This document shows positions 12,776-25,784 of a stretch of 64,000 bases of DNA, piece by piece. Below the pieces are notes generated by a model. That model ran no database searches and had not been told where the DNA came from. It was given only the letters and a program-made list of their open reading frames with translations. The stretch comes from Melanocharis versteri. Its lineage: Eukaryota; Chordata; Aves; Passeriformes; Melanocharitidae. Location: the NCBI GenBank assembly GCA_013397845.1, contig VZTG01001883.1:1120024-1184023 (forward strand), given 5' to 3'. How positions within the stretch are numbered: the first letter of the stretch is position 1; each line of letters begins with the position of its first letter. The position numbers were made by a program, and so were the translations under genes.

Positions 12776-13150
12776 AGCAGGAACATCGCCAGCAAGTCAA
12801 ATGAGGTGATCCCTCTCCTCTAGTCAGCCCATATTTGGAATGCTGGGTCCAGTTTGGGGTTCTCCTATACAAAGAGACACACAAGAGCCAGTCCAGCAAA
12901 AGGCAACAAATTGTTTAAGGGACTGGAGTATCTCTCCTGTGAGGAAAGGCTGAGAAAGCTGGGATTGTTTAGTGTGGAGAAAAGAAGGCTCTGGGAGGTC
13001 TCATCAAAGTGCACAAGTATCTGAAGGGAGGCTGTAAAGAGGAGAGAGCCAGACTCTTTTCAGTGCTGCCCAGTGACAAGCAGTGGGCACAAACTGAAAC
13101 ACGGGAGGCTCCAGCTGAACACAGAAAATGCTTTTTCACTCTGAGGGCCA
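12776..13150 (+). mobile_element. CR1 fragment, truncated at both ends
   Basis: A second plus-strand CR1 fragment about 300 bases after the first. Recognisable parts are 'tggaatgctgggtccagttt' (12837 onward), 'gagccagtccagcaaaaggc', 'gtgaggaaaggctgagaaag', 'gtatctgaagggaggctgta' and 'gaaaatgctttttcactctg'. Homology fades after about 13150, before the usual 3' terminal repeat, so this copy has lost its 3' end. It overlaps the 3' region covered by the neighbour at 12062 and therefore is a separate insertion, not the same broken copy. Confidence 0.87.
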
Positions 13151-16100
13151 GAAAACTAGAGGTGATTGTATTAGAAAAAAACCGGAAAGAACAAGTGAAA
13201 CACCAAGTAGTAGAGGACAGAGGATGGACAATAGCTGGGTATTAAACAAGAGCAATAGATACCTAGGGTGAGAAGACAACATCAAGGAAGAAGGGAAGAG
13301 AAAGCTGGGCATCAGGAGAAAAGAAACGGCGGGCTGCCAGCACCCTCAGGAAGCAGAAGTTACTTGGTGGTAATGAGCAGAGGAAAAACTCTGGGAAGCC
13401 TAACGAAGGGAAGTGACACACTGGCTCACCGATGAAAGGAAAGGAAAGGGCGAGGCAGGCAGGACAGAGGATCTCAAACTGCTCCTCCTCTCCTGGTCAT
13501 TTTTATAAGATCAAAGAATGGCTGTGTTCCGGGAGGACCAGAAAGCCTTTGATGTAATGGTAGTTTTGGCAAGACACCACAGAATCAAAGCAAGGGGAAA
13601 AGAGAGTATTAACCCTTCGATTCAGTATTTCCTCAACATTCATACAAGCCAAGTATGAAAACCATGAAATAATCTCAAGAGCTAACAGCAAGATTTACTT
13701 ATTGATTGAAGGCACACTGAGAGAGACACAGAGAGGGAGAACAAGCACATTAAAATGGATGGTGTCAGGCAGTCACATAATCTCTCTGCAAAATGCATTT
13801 GGTATTGTTATCCTTCCAATTCTTCTTTTAAATTGGATGATAAACCAGAAAACTGATGCAAATTTGAGCCTGCTACTACAGGAGAATAATCTAATAGCTT
13901 TTACATTGCTGAGTGGATGCAGACAGAAATTTGTTTTACTGGTATTCAAAACCTTACTTTCATGAACATAAAAATGCATTACAACAAAATTCATAAATGT
14001 TCATACTGAACAGAAAATTCATATTAAATAACAATTTTACTGAATACTTATAGCATTACTGGAGTTAACCTAGATTTATGGACATTGTAACAAAAAGTTG
14101 AATTGTGTCCAGAAAAGTCTGATCCAAGTATTCTAAGAAAGTGGTAACCTCGCTTCTGCGTTCTCTGCTGAAAGCAACAAGCTGTTTTATTGTTCAAAGG
14201 ATATAGAATGCATATGTTCACTGGAATAACTTCAGGATGTGGTTGATTTAAAATTAAATTTTTCAGTTTTCTATGTCAGACTAGTACTAGTAAGGCAGAG
14301 GAATATGACTTGCAGCTTATGCTCATGAAGAACAGTATGTAGTTTATAGAAATCCACTAAAATCCCATGCACAGCATAGTAGCACCTACAAAATGCATCC
14401 TAATCTCTTTATGAGAAATAAATATACCTTCTGTTGTAGCCTCATCTGAGAATACAATGAAGATTTTTTCTCAAAAAATCATACATCTTTCTCTATATAT
14501 AATAGAGCCAAATTTTGTATGTAAAAATTAGGGTATACTCAAGAATAAAGTAAATAATCTTATTTAAAGATAAATCATATATTCATTTTCTCAAAATGTC
14601 AGACTACATAATTGATTACTAAAGTAATCAGGATATTTACTTGTTAATAGCTATGAAATAATTAAATTCACTTTATTAAACAGCATTAAACCAAACAAAA
14701 CCAAACCAAAACATAATCTCTAGATACTCAAAACCTCAGTTTTGCCTGTACTTGTTACTCTTCTGGCACTTCTCAAGAGTTGAAGGATTATTCCAGAAAA
14801 CATCTTGGTTCTTCAGCTCCTTTTATATCCACTAGTGAGTCTGTCTAATTAACCTTGTTCTTCCTTACCTTCCAGCTTCTGCTCCTGACCTGCACAACTT
14901 GCTGGAGCAAGAAGTGGTGTATCTATCTATTGAATCATACAGCAAAATTGATCTGATTGAAAAAAGGAGTCAAAATAACCAAAAGCTTCTTCTAAATGGG
15001 TACTATTTGTTCTCAGGCTCCTTAAGGGAGTGATCAGATAATTTGTTATATCTTGAAGGAGGTTCATAATACAGCATTTTCCTCTGGAAACAGGAGCTGG
15101 CTAAGGAAATAGAAGACCCAAAAAACTGCCTGGTACCGTAGACATGAGATGGAGCTTCCAGCTGAAACAGACTGCTGAGAGGAGAAGGAGCTGACAGGGC
15201 TCAGAGAGAGGCAAGGGACCTCCTTGTTTGCAGCAACTCACAAAATCACCGAGTTAGATTAAGCTAGGCTTGGAAGGTCTAGCCTTCACCCAGAGCTCTG
15301 AATGGAATCTGAAAGGTTCATGTTACATTTCTTTCTCAACTTTTTTTTATTATCTAAGTTAGTAAATCCATCACATGGCCACTACAACAATTTAACTGGC
15401 AAGTGCAGGAGTTAGAAAAGAGTAGATAGTAGAGGAGGGGAGGACAGTGGGACAGTATGATAAGTAGGTTATCCTTTTCTTCTATCTGGACAATAACTTA
15501 CAAATCTGCCTTTTTAAAGTAGGAGAGATTGGAAGTATAAAATGGATAAATGCTCCAGAAAAAATAGAAATAAACATTTGTCACCAAATATGGACTGAAT
15601 TTGTATGACATTGGGGTATTTGCAAGCAACTATCCTCTGCCTGTGTCAAAACAGCTCTGGGAGCAGAAAGGACAAGGAATTTGCAGGCAGTTTAACTCAT
15701 GGTTTGTGAGAAATGCATGGCAATGGATACATGCCTGACTGGCTGTCACGTAAGCAAATCATGAATAAGAGAAGGTCGTGAACAGAATTAATGTCCTGTC
15801 AACATGTGACACTCACACAGCACCATGTGAAGTGCCAGGACACTGAACGTCAGCATCAGCTTCCTGCTTCCACAAGGCAGGTGCTGCAGCACAGCACTCT
15901 GATTTTCACAGGGCCTTTCATGACTGAATGAAAGATTTTTTAACAGATTGAATACATTTTAAATATATTTTTGGAATCAGAAACTGTTTTCAGAGATGCA
16001 GAGACTATCAGAAACAGTAAAATAATAATTAGCACCAATAAATTTTAGAAGTTTATATTTGCAGCATTGATTTTGTCTCAGTAGTGGTTTCTTTAGATGA

Positions 16101-16818
16101 CATTTTTTGGATTTCTCATGAAAAGACGCTATGGGCCTGATACATACAATTTGTGATGTCTTATTGGACATTCCTACATGAGAAGAAAGAAGCATGGCTC
16201 TGAAATCATAGGGCAAGCTGAACTCATTCCAGCTATTCCACCTGACGGACTTACCACCTTGGGACATCTGGAAAATGCATTCACGGCATGAACAGGCATA
16301 AGGTTTTGCTCTTCCAACTTAGCATAATGTTAAATTATATTATTAATTATTAAAATTACATTCTTTTATGCTTTTAATTGCAGTGTTGATATGGGCAGAT
16401 GAACTGATTCTGTCTGCACCTCCCCGACCAAACAAGTAAGCACACAGAGCAGTCACTGAAATAATCAGGTCTATCACATGGACCTCAACCACTAGAAGTG
16501 TTAGAAAAACAACATCTTTTGTACGGATAAAATCGACAACATTTCTCTTCCCAGGGATGGGATGAGGACTGAACTGTACATAAAAATGACAACATTGAAA
16601 TACACCGTATTTCATATAATGAGTACACAAGTACTGTAGTAGAAATCTACACAGAGAGGTGCAGTGCAAAATTGTCACATCTTCTCTTAAAAGTAAAATG
16701 ACAGTTAAAAACCCAGAGCTGCTACCTTTTTTAAAAAATATATAAAAACAAAATTTTCATAATTTAGACAAATTATCAGCAATGTAATTGTGGTTGGTTT
16801 GGAAATTAAGAAACTTAC

Positions 16819-16842
16819 CATTTCTAAGGCCATAATACGTTC
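16819..16842 (-). CDS. CEP128: CEP128 24-base microexon
   Basis: An eight-codon exon encoding ERIMALEM, flanked by acceptor TTTGTTTTTAG and a consensus donor ATG|GTAAGT. The recalled mammalian protein reads DRVIALET at this point, directly after the MGSLQ block. Phase is 0 at both ends, so skipping would remove eight residues without a frameshift. The exon was found by homology and flanking splice sites; nothing else within several hundred bases fits. Confidence 0.85.
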
Positions 16843-19519
16843 CTAAAAACAAAATACAAGATGCCATTAGAAAGCAAAGAATATAAACACAGTGTAAGTC
16901 AAAGAATGATGAATAGGATTCATTTTGGGACTTTGGTGGTCATATGTACAGTTTTTTGTAAAAATCTGAGTAGGAACTGTTGTACTCAATTGGATGTCTT
17001 TATCATACTATCCCACATAGAAATTTGCCCCAAAAATAAGAAACCACGCAGAAACAAGGTAAGAAGGATTGGAAAAAAATTGCTCCACAATATATTTTTT
17101 TCAATTAGTATATTAGGTTTGCAGTATTGCTGATTTTATTCTTACACATCCCAAAGAATGACTTCTTTTTTTGATCATCTTGGACTGTAAATCTAGCACG
17201 TTTTGGAATTCATGTCATCTTAGCATCAGGCTTAGTTTTCTTTTACGTGTTTCCTTAGAAAACTAAAAAGTAAATTCCATATCATTACTCTTTCATCCAG
17301 AAATAGCTCTGAATAATGTTTTATTAATAACAGGATGACATTAGTCAAACAAATAAAACAAACTTGTGTCAGTTTTGATCCAGCACAAAATACAGAGAAC
17401 CCAGAACTAGCTAATTTACTGTATATATTTTAACATTCTTTTCCCATTGTGAAGTATTTTTAAGAAAATATGAAGCCAGTAAAATCAAGATAGTGTACTC
17501 TGGTACTGTATCCTGACTAGGTATGATATTTTAAGTAATTTGACAAAACATATATTCAAGTATTTAGGTGAGTCCACATTTAGAGTACGTGACCATTAAG
17601 ACATTACAGGAACTCTTACCTGACTCAAATATTACTCAATTTTTTTTCAGGAAAGGTAGTGTATCACATACTAAAGTCTTTATTTTTCCTTAGAAGTCAG
17701 TTTGAGATACAGATTATTTCCATATATCAGAACAAACTTATGACAAAAACTATTATATTAAAAACCCAGAAATATTAATTCTGAGATGTTTGTTCCTCCA
17801 CAAAATTGCAGTGGCAAACATTCATATTTATTTAAAGATTCTGCAACAAAACACATACTCATTACCATAAAAAGATTGTATTTACAGATCTCATAAATTT
17901 CTGGTGATAATGACCAGCAATTCAGATATAAATTTTTTCAGTTAAAGAGGACTACTTTGAAAAAAAAGGTCTTAAAGTGAGTAGGATGGTTCCAATGATA
18001 GAATAAATAGTGTTTTCAAAATGACTCATGCATTAAATAAAGTGCATTATATAGTTGCCAAATTCTAAAAATATAATAAACTCTTACAATCTCAGCAGAT
18101 AATTTTCTGAAGACTAGCATCTAATGTATTAGGAAATTTACCATGGACAATTTATACACTACTTGACTGTGAAAGCATGGATATCTGAAGGAGAAAAAAC
18201 TGCTATCAAGCATTTGAATATAAGAACAGCAGCCAGAGCACTACAATTCACACACTTAACCAGAAGAGCCAGCTAGGGAAAGGAATAAAGCAATTTAATC
18301 AGAACATGACAGTCAGGCAGCCACATATAGCCACGCAAGACACTACTATGATGCAACTTCCTGCAGTCTAAAATTACTCCTCATTCAATCAGAAGTAATA
18401 TCATTAGAACAATTTGTCAACCATAAAGCTTCAAATGAAAGCAGATGCAGAATTGCTTCACATGAAAGGAGATCTTTTTACATTGATGTAACCAGATATG
18501 CACCTGTGTAAACTGCTTGCGCAGACAAGCTCTCAGCCTTGTTGAACTTGAGCTGCCAGAAAGCCAGGCCAAGATTTTTGTTTGAACAGGAAACAGCTGG
18601 ATTGGTGTGTTGTGTAACTTTTGGGTCTTGCAACTTGTCTCTTCTGACTGGATCAAATTGTTTGTACACTAACTTCTTTGATACCTCTAGCCCTCAAAAT
18701 GCTTTCTATTTATGATATTATCTTCAAACAAACTCCTATGGTCAAAACTCAGGTCAACACATAATTTCATTTTGCCTTATCTTTATCAATTCCCTCACAA
18801 ATGTCCTGCTTTCAGTACACTTACAGAATGCTGACTTATTGATACTCTTCATATTGTATGTAAACTTCTTTTATATTCATATTGGGTATTGTTTGCAGCA
18901 ATTTGTTGTTAAAAATTTCTCTTTTTCTTTCTGTGTTCTGAAGAATACACACATTACTCTCCCTCATAGCCTCCTGAGACTCACAATTCAGACATCCCAG
19001 CCTGTTTTTGCTTTCTTAGCCATTTCAATTTGAAAGGAGTATGTTTTCTTTGACTGTAATGCTTAAATATTCCATAGCCGAGCTTAGGGTAAATCTGACT
19101 TTCTAAGTGCAAGTGTAAAGTGCTTAGCACAAACAGCTATACTGCTAGATGACAAACAATAAGGATTAATAATATTGTATCAGGTCCTAGCATATATTGA
19201 CTGGTCCATTCTTCCTCAGAAAGATGATTATGATAATTTAGTGCTTCAAAGGCTTTAAATACTTACTTAGAATACTTTACTTTCAGTTTTATTCAGTTTT
19301 ACAAAAGAAAGTAATGGAGCCCAGATAATTTAACCTAATCAGTGAAGAAACACAGTAGCGAATATTACTAGCTATTGGGTCTGTACTTGTCTGCATACAT
19401 TTCCAAACCTGAATTTAAGCTACAAGGCAGTTCAGAAAATCATAATGCTGTAATACAATTCGGTAATTTTAAGAAATTTAACAAAAAAGTGTAGCTAGTT
19501 AATTCAGCAGAAAATATAC
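16843..19519 (-). other. CEP128: CEP128 intron, 2677 bases
   Basis: Intron between the 50-base exon and the microexon, with donor GTATAT. It is AT-rich and holds no recognisable repeat or further exon. The plus-strand frame at 16861-17133 has no homologue I recognise. Confidence 0.82.
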
Positions 19520-19569
19520 CTGGAGAGCTCCCATTTCTTCCTCTCTTCTGTGTGTCTTCTCTAGTAGCT
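19520..19569 (-). CDS. CEP128: CEP128 50-base exon
   Basis: 50 bases between acceptor CATTTTGCAG and donor CAG|GTATAT. The first two bases complete the split codon (G plus AG, Glu). The sixteen codons after it encode LLEKTHRREEEMGALQ, collinear with LLEETQRKDEEMGSLQ as I recall it in mammalian CEP128. It lies at the far end of a 26,739-base intron and is too short for open-frame detection. Phase and homology together make the call firm. Confidence 0.92.
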
Positions 19570-22500
19570 CTGCAAAATGAAAAATGGAACTTGTAAATTC
19601 AACTTCCTGTCTCATGGTCTGATAAAAAAAGTCCTGTGTAAAACAGTCATTGAGTTTTTTATTTTATAGATTTCACAACACCCCTTTTCAGCTGATCAAA
19701 TAACAGATGAAATGTGTCAGTGATATGATTGTTTCCAAGCATGGAATGTGGAGGTAACTAAAATCAGCCTCAAGAACACAGAAAGACAGTTTGACTTGGA
19801 AGGAGGAAAAAGCTTTCAGATTCACAGATAAACTTTTCTATACTGAAATAAATCTTCTGGTGCATTTTTAGAATTGAATTACATAAATCAAAGAGAGTCT
19901 CTCTAAAAATTGACTAAAACAGATTGTCAAAGCTATGCAGTTATACATGAAAAGTTACTGTAGAATACTGCAGACTATTTTGACTGATAATAACTACCTC
20001 CTCTCACTAAAGCGGAACAATTTTGCTAAGGAAAATAATTCACTGTGACAAAGTATTAGAAAAGTTTCATATAGTCTTTACAACATAAAATCCTAATATC
20101 TCATATTGTCATGCGTGACAATTACAGACATTGGCACATATATGCACATATGTAACATTTCACATTAGAAATTAATTTTGTTGGAATTCCATGGCTTATG
20201 TCATGAGTTGCTTTTCTCTTTTCATTCACATAGTTTCATGATTAAAATCATGTTTTTGATAAATTGCAACATATTTAGAATTCTGGGAAACCTTAAAGTT
20301 ATAACCTTATAAAGAGCAGGAAAAGCAAAAAAACATGCTGCAGGGTTATTGCTATTTTAACTATCAGAAGTTCACTCATGAGTTTTGCATGAGAAGAGCA
20401 TTGCTTTATCTAAGCCAGAGACTGACTTTGAATTCAGATACACTCCAGTTTGCTAGCAATTAGGAGAGTTATGAGATTATGAAACTGCCTTGACAACGTC
20501 AGAGGACTGAATTCTGACTGTCAATTCCCTCAGCATCCAAATACAGAACAGCTAACTGAAAGTACCTGTGTTTACTTCCTTAAGAAATAAAGTTTTCTGA
20601 TACTTACATAGTCATAAAGATAAGCTTCAATGATTTACAATAGTAAATACATAAAATATTCTACTGACATTAATTTGTCATCTTTCCTTTGCATCTCTAA
20701 TCTTTTACTTTTCTATCTCCTTCTTTTGTTATGAAGCCTCCCTGTGAGCATTCCAACCCTCTTTTTTCATATCTTATTATTAATTTCTGATTACATTGAC
20801 TCACTGGATTGAGACTTATTTCCAAGCACCAGCCCTTTAAAAGAATGTAGATAACATATAAAAAATTTTACTTAATTCTTTCACAAGCTGAGAGATTGAC
20901 TTGCTATTCTTTCTTCTTAGCTTCTCTGTCACTTTTTCCAAATCCTTTCTTAAAATTAGTAAAATTACTGTTTCTTCACTTTGTTTTGGTGCATTTATGT
21001 TTTTCTGGATTATTCTTTGGTATGCTTTTCAGTCCAGTGATCCAACTGCCATATAAATTACTCTAGCCAAATGTGCTGCCATCAACATTCACGCAAGAAT
21101 TTTGGGTTGAAAAGTAGCTGCCCTGTATATTTTCTTTGGGCATATTCCAGTATTATATGTAAGTTGATAAAAATGTGTATCATAACACTAGCTATAAAAA
21201 AATTTAGGAGCGAGGAATAAGTCTATGAGAAAAGGGTGGGAAATGAAGAATTCATCCCCATGTTCCATCTGACCAAAAACCTCAATCATTACACTTGACT
21301 TTGTTTTATTTTCATTCTAATGTAATAATTAAGATTCCATTGTGCAGACATGATTGTTCTAAGTGAAAAGGATGCTATTACAAGGTTCCTTTCAAAGATC
21401 TTCTACAAATGTAAAATAAGTTGAACTAATTTCTGCTAACAGTCTTTAGATTTCAAAGCTCTGCATCTCAAATTAGGGTTATCTAGAATCCATTTACATC
21501 ATTGTACCCCTGCCTAAATCACTTGTCCTGCAGGGCACTTAATAAAACTCTGTCCCTGGAGGGACAGGCAGGTATTGAAGTGGTTCTATTTAACTGACAA
21601 AATATACACCTGTACAGAGTCATCCTTTATGAACATATATTTAAAAATCAAGTTCTGCATTTCAACTGACGATTCCACTTAGTATTCCATCTAAAATAAT
21701 GGCACGTTTTCTCCAAAGCTAAAGTAAAAAAAAAAAAAAGCAATATATATTAAAAACAGCTATACAAAAAGTCATATATAGCATAATATATCATTCTTCT
21801 GGACATTAGTCACAATGACAGAATAACTTTGCTTACTTGATCTGAAAAGCTCTGTCGATTTGTTTTATCATTTGTACAACACTTTCCATATATAAGTTCT
21901 TGTGCAAACTTAAATATGTTTTATGTTTTATGTCATGTGCCAGAAAATAATGTTGCAATAAAGTTGAGACAGAGAATTCACTGTGTCTGCAACAGAGCAA
22001 TGAGGGTCACTGGCCCAAGTGGAGGCTCCTTTCACCCACCCCATGAACAGCATCTGACTTTCTCCAATTAGAATTCTGTTTGTAAACAAAGTTGCACAGT
22101 GGCATGGGTTGCTACAACAATCCTGCTATCATCTTCTTTCAAGGCCTAATATAACCACAGGGTACTTGGGGTTTTTTTCAAAGCAATACAGCATTATTCT
22201 CATGGGGCACAGAACACATCAATTTATAAACTTACTAGAAGAAATAGCATTATTGAAAAAGGCACCTTCAGGCATTGATGGCTCTTTTCAAAAGATGAAT
22301 AATACATGGAAAAAGACAACATGAGAAATGAGATGTAGAAATAAAGATATTCACCAACATATTCCCTTTTTATTTCTAGCTAAATATGAAGCTTGCAATC
22401 CAATAAGGAACTATAAGCTAAAACTATTAGAAAATCAAATATATTTCACATGTTTAAAACCACCCAAAATCAACAGCAAGCTCAGGATATTGTCTGCAAA

Positions 22501-22884
22501 ATTAGGGACCATACTTTCGTGCAGTTATACACAAACAACTTATTTACAGTGCTTAAATTCCAAATCATGTAAAGATTGTATCTCATTGAGCTATGCATCC
22601 GTAAACACCAACAGAGTGTCCTTGAAGTTACACTACAGTGACTTAGATTTGACTAATCAAACTTACAGGAAAAATACAGGTTATGATTTAAAACATTCTG
22701 TCAGAATCATTATCTCTTGCAGTTTGCCTGACACTGAACCAGCACAGTATGCTGCAAAATACTGCAAATACTAAGCTGGAGATGAAGATTATATATTCCA
22801 TCACACCACACAGACAATATCTGTGTGGTATGGTGAAATATATTCCTCCAAGTGAGGAAAATATGGTTATTTGAACAGATTTTT

Positions 22885-22903
22885 CACACACACACCCCCC
22901 CCC
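22885..22903. repeat. CA run passing into a C run
   Basis: Five CA dinucleotides followed directly by a run of nine C. Confidence 0.9.
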
Positions 22904-24232
22904 AGTTGTAACTTTTACCGCTGGTGAAAAGTATCAGAAAATCAATTTAGGAGCAGATATTTATTGATTGAAATGAGTAAAATGCAACAGTACTATCTTA
23001 TTTAACCTTGCTGATCCATTAATATGCCAATAACTAACTAGAATGTTAAAACTCCTTCATGAACTAAAATGTTCAACTCTTTTATCTCTGTGCTGAGTGT
23101 AACAAAGGTGGGAAACGGGACATTCACTTTATATTAACTGGAGCATCAACTTCTTGATTTCAAACACTGCATGACCTCCCATTTTAGAAACTGAAGATAA
23201 TGACAGACAGCATTCCTCTTCACATTCTCAGAGAAAAATGACACGCCAGAGAAAAGTCTACAAATTGGACCAATACCACATTTTTATGTTCACCTTGTTC
23301 TAGCCAAGGGGAATGCACAAATGCAGAAGTGTACACAGAATCAATTCTTATCTACTCATACAGTGAAAAATCCTAAAATGTGATTCAGAGTGCTCTGAAG
23401 TTGACATTCACACAACAATTCAGTTTTGCACTCATAGGTAATATGCTGTAAACCATCCTAGATACCTGCAGGGTGCTGGTAGATCTGACTGAATACTCTT
23501 CACCGCTCTGAAGCAGTTGCAGATCATGCAGGAAAATACAGAACAACTCACATAGCACAAAAAATACAGCTACTATGTGGCATTAAAGCAAATAATCCAG
23601 GTTATTACCAGAACAGAATGGCAGTTTGGAAAAAATTGTCAGCATAATTTTTGCATCATCAAGCTAAGAAAAACAAAACACAAGTTTTGTGCAAAACACA
23701 AGTCAGGGCTTTCAGTTATATATTAGTAAAACTATTTTGGATTTCCCAAAGTTTGTAATCCTAGACATTGAGGTTTTAAGTTACATAAGTGTATACCAAA
23801 CTCTTGAGAAATCACTTAATTAGACATCCTGATCATATTACCTTTAAATCTGCTTCAATCAAAAATTGTAGGGTTTTTTATTTCAAGTATTTCCCATCAT
23901 TCTCACTTCAAATACACATCCTACAGCTTTCAGTCATTGTTTGGATATGCTTCCCACAAAACTGCTGAACAGACACTGCAGCATTCCTGTGCATGCACAA
24001 GGCAGCCAAGCAGGTTTCTATCAAGTAAGAAGGAATTTTCAAGCAGCTGAATAAACCAGTTTCACTCAGCTAGAAATTACTTATCTTGCTCACATCCACA
24101 CAGTCAAGTTTAATCACATATTATACCACTTACAAGTTCTTCCCTTCACATGATGAATCTGACATGAAGGACCTATTTTGGGGTTGAAACAAGATGTTTC
24201 TAGCTGAACCAGTTTAACCAAAGTGTTCCACA

Positions 24233-24280
24233 AGATAGATAGATAGATATAGAAAGATACAGATAGATATAGATATATTC
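24233..24280. repeat. GATA-type microsatellite, interrupted
   Basis: Five GATA units in a row (24235 onward), then a degenerate (GATATA/GATAGA) run to about 24280. Confidence 0.9.
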
Positions 24281-24690
24281 ATGGCTAGTAGAGGCAGAAC
24301 AACTGCAGCTTTACCCTGTACCTGTGTTAGGTTGTGATGAATGGCTTTGCAGTACTGTGACAACTGTCACAGGCCAGAATCACTCAATACTAAAGGATGT
24401 TTCAATGAGGCTGAACCTTTGTACTGTCAGGCCAGACACCACAAATCACCCGGGCCCTAAAACAACTGAGAGGTAAAACAGTTCTGGCACATATTTCACA
24501 CTATTTTAATTGAAACATTACTTGCCACACATGCAAGCCATTAAGGGAATTTCTACATAACCATATTATTATCATCTTAAAAGAGTTTTAGAGAAATAGG
24601 TATTTCTTAGAACATTAATTTTTGCTAGTGTGGAACAAGGTCCATGAAGTATTTGTATTTCAGAATGTGTTTATGTAATCCCCAGCAAGA

Positions 24691-24729
24691 TTTAAAAAAA
24701 AAAAACAAAACAAAACAAACAAAAAAAAG
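24691..24729. repeat. A-rich low-complexity tract (A and AAAC units)
   Basis: A run of A, then AAAC units, then A again. It could be the tail of an old retroinsertion, but nothing recognisable adjoins it. Confidence 0.8.
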
Positions 24730-25784
24730 TTTCAAGTGATTTTTAATACTGATTAGAGCTTTCTAGTTCATTAGCAGACTGTTATATTAACATTAAGCAC
24801 ATTCCACTGTCTTTAAAGATTTTAGTTCAGTTTCCCCCACTGCAAGCAATTCAATACTCATTATCACCTAGACCAAAACAGCTGTTTATCTGTATCTAAA
24901 TCAATTGTTTTCTCATCCACATTTAAAAAGAGATGCAGACTAAAAAGAACACCATTTTAAAAACAGGGGTCCCCTTTGCAATATTCTTTGCCTTTTTAGC
25001 TGCTAGTTATTTATTAGCTACTGTAGTTGTTAGCAAGTAACACAGTCAAGATTTCAAAAGAATATACTTCACACAAAACTTGAAGGTTTTTTTAATTCAT
25101 TCATTCTTTTGATAACTTTTAGGCATACACTTGTATTTTTACTGTGCAAATTCAAAGCAGATTCTTCAACCTACAGTGAGGCATTTGCTTACCTTAACCT
25201 GAAGCAGCACCCCTAATCATAACAGATGAAGAAACAGAAGAAAGGTGTCAGAAGCTAATAGAGAAGGAAACAATTCACTGTTCAGATTCCCGAAGAGACT
25301 ACTACGCAGGAAACAGAATATACTGTTTCCTTTCTATTCCCTGAGACTTAGGTAGGTCTGATATTTTGTACCAAAACTTTTAAACACTTGCATCTCCAGT
25401 CTGGCCTGGTCTACATTTCTTTATCTGCAAAGAAGCTAATTACTACTGGAGGGAAAAAAAAAAGGATAGCTGCTCAAAGAAGGGAAATATAATCATTTAG
25501 GGGCTGTGAGGGACAACAGAGAAGTGCAACTTAACATTCTCAGAGAATTTCTATTCAAGTTATACTTACGACTTTTAGAAGACTTCTAGGAATGAGCGAT
25601 ACATTACTGGATTAGGCCTAAAATCATGCAGTCTGTATCTCACTTCAGACAGAAAGCATGAGCAGACGGGGATAAAAAATGGTAATATTATTTACTCTAA
25701 TGGCAGCTTCCACAAATAAGCATCTGAGAGAAACAGGACTACATGTGGACCATCCAGGACCTAGCTGCCTCCATAAACTTGACT

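Larger units (their letters stand above)
2872..16818 (-). other. CEP128: CEP128 intron, 13,947 bases, CR1-rich
   Basis: Intron between the microexon and the 2.8 kb exon. It holds four plus-strand CR1 remains and one MIR-like relic, listed separately. Outside these (4961-8540, 9220-11620, 11735-12060, 13150-16818) I see only AT-rich unique-looking sequence without coding, RNA or repeat signatures. The elements lie antisense to the gene. Confidence 0.8.

Noticed and set aside
15240..15300. Possible short CR1 tail (tcacaaaatcaccgagttag)
   Set aside because: Only about 20 bases resemble the CR1 3' end in reverse; the following sequence does not continue the match.
16343..16678. 111-codon minus-strand frame close to the microexon as a larger CEP128 exon
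   Set aside because: The residues are hydrophobic, cysteine-rich and unrelated to CEP128; phase and homology run from the 24-base microexon directly to 2871.
19265..19380. Weak similarity to the MIR core (cagttttacaaaagaaagta, then a later cagtgaagaaacacagtag)
   Set aside because: The match is shorter and less ordered than at 11.6 kb and could be chance in A-rich sequence.
22328..22774. 148-codon plus-strand open frame as a possible gene or retrogene
   Set aside because: No recognisable domain, low-complexity AT-derived residues, no splice or poly-A context; it lies inside the giant CEP128 intron and is long only by chance.
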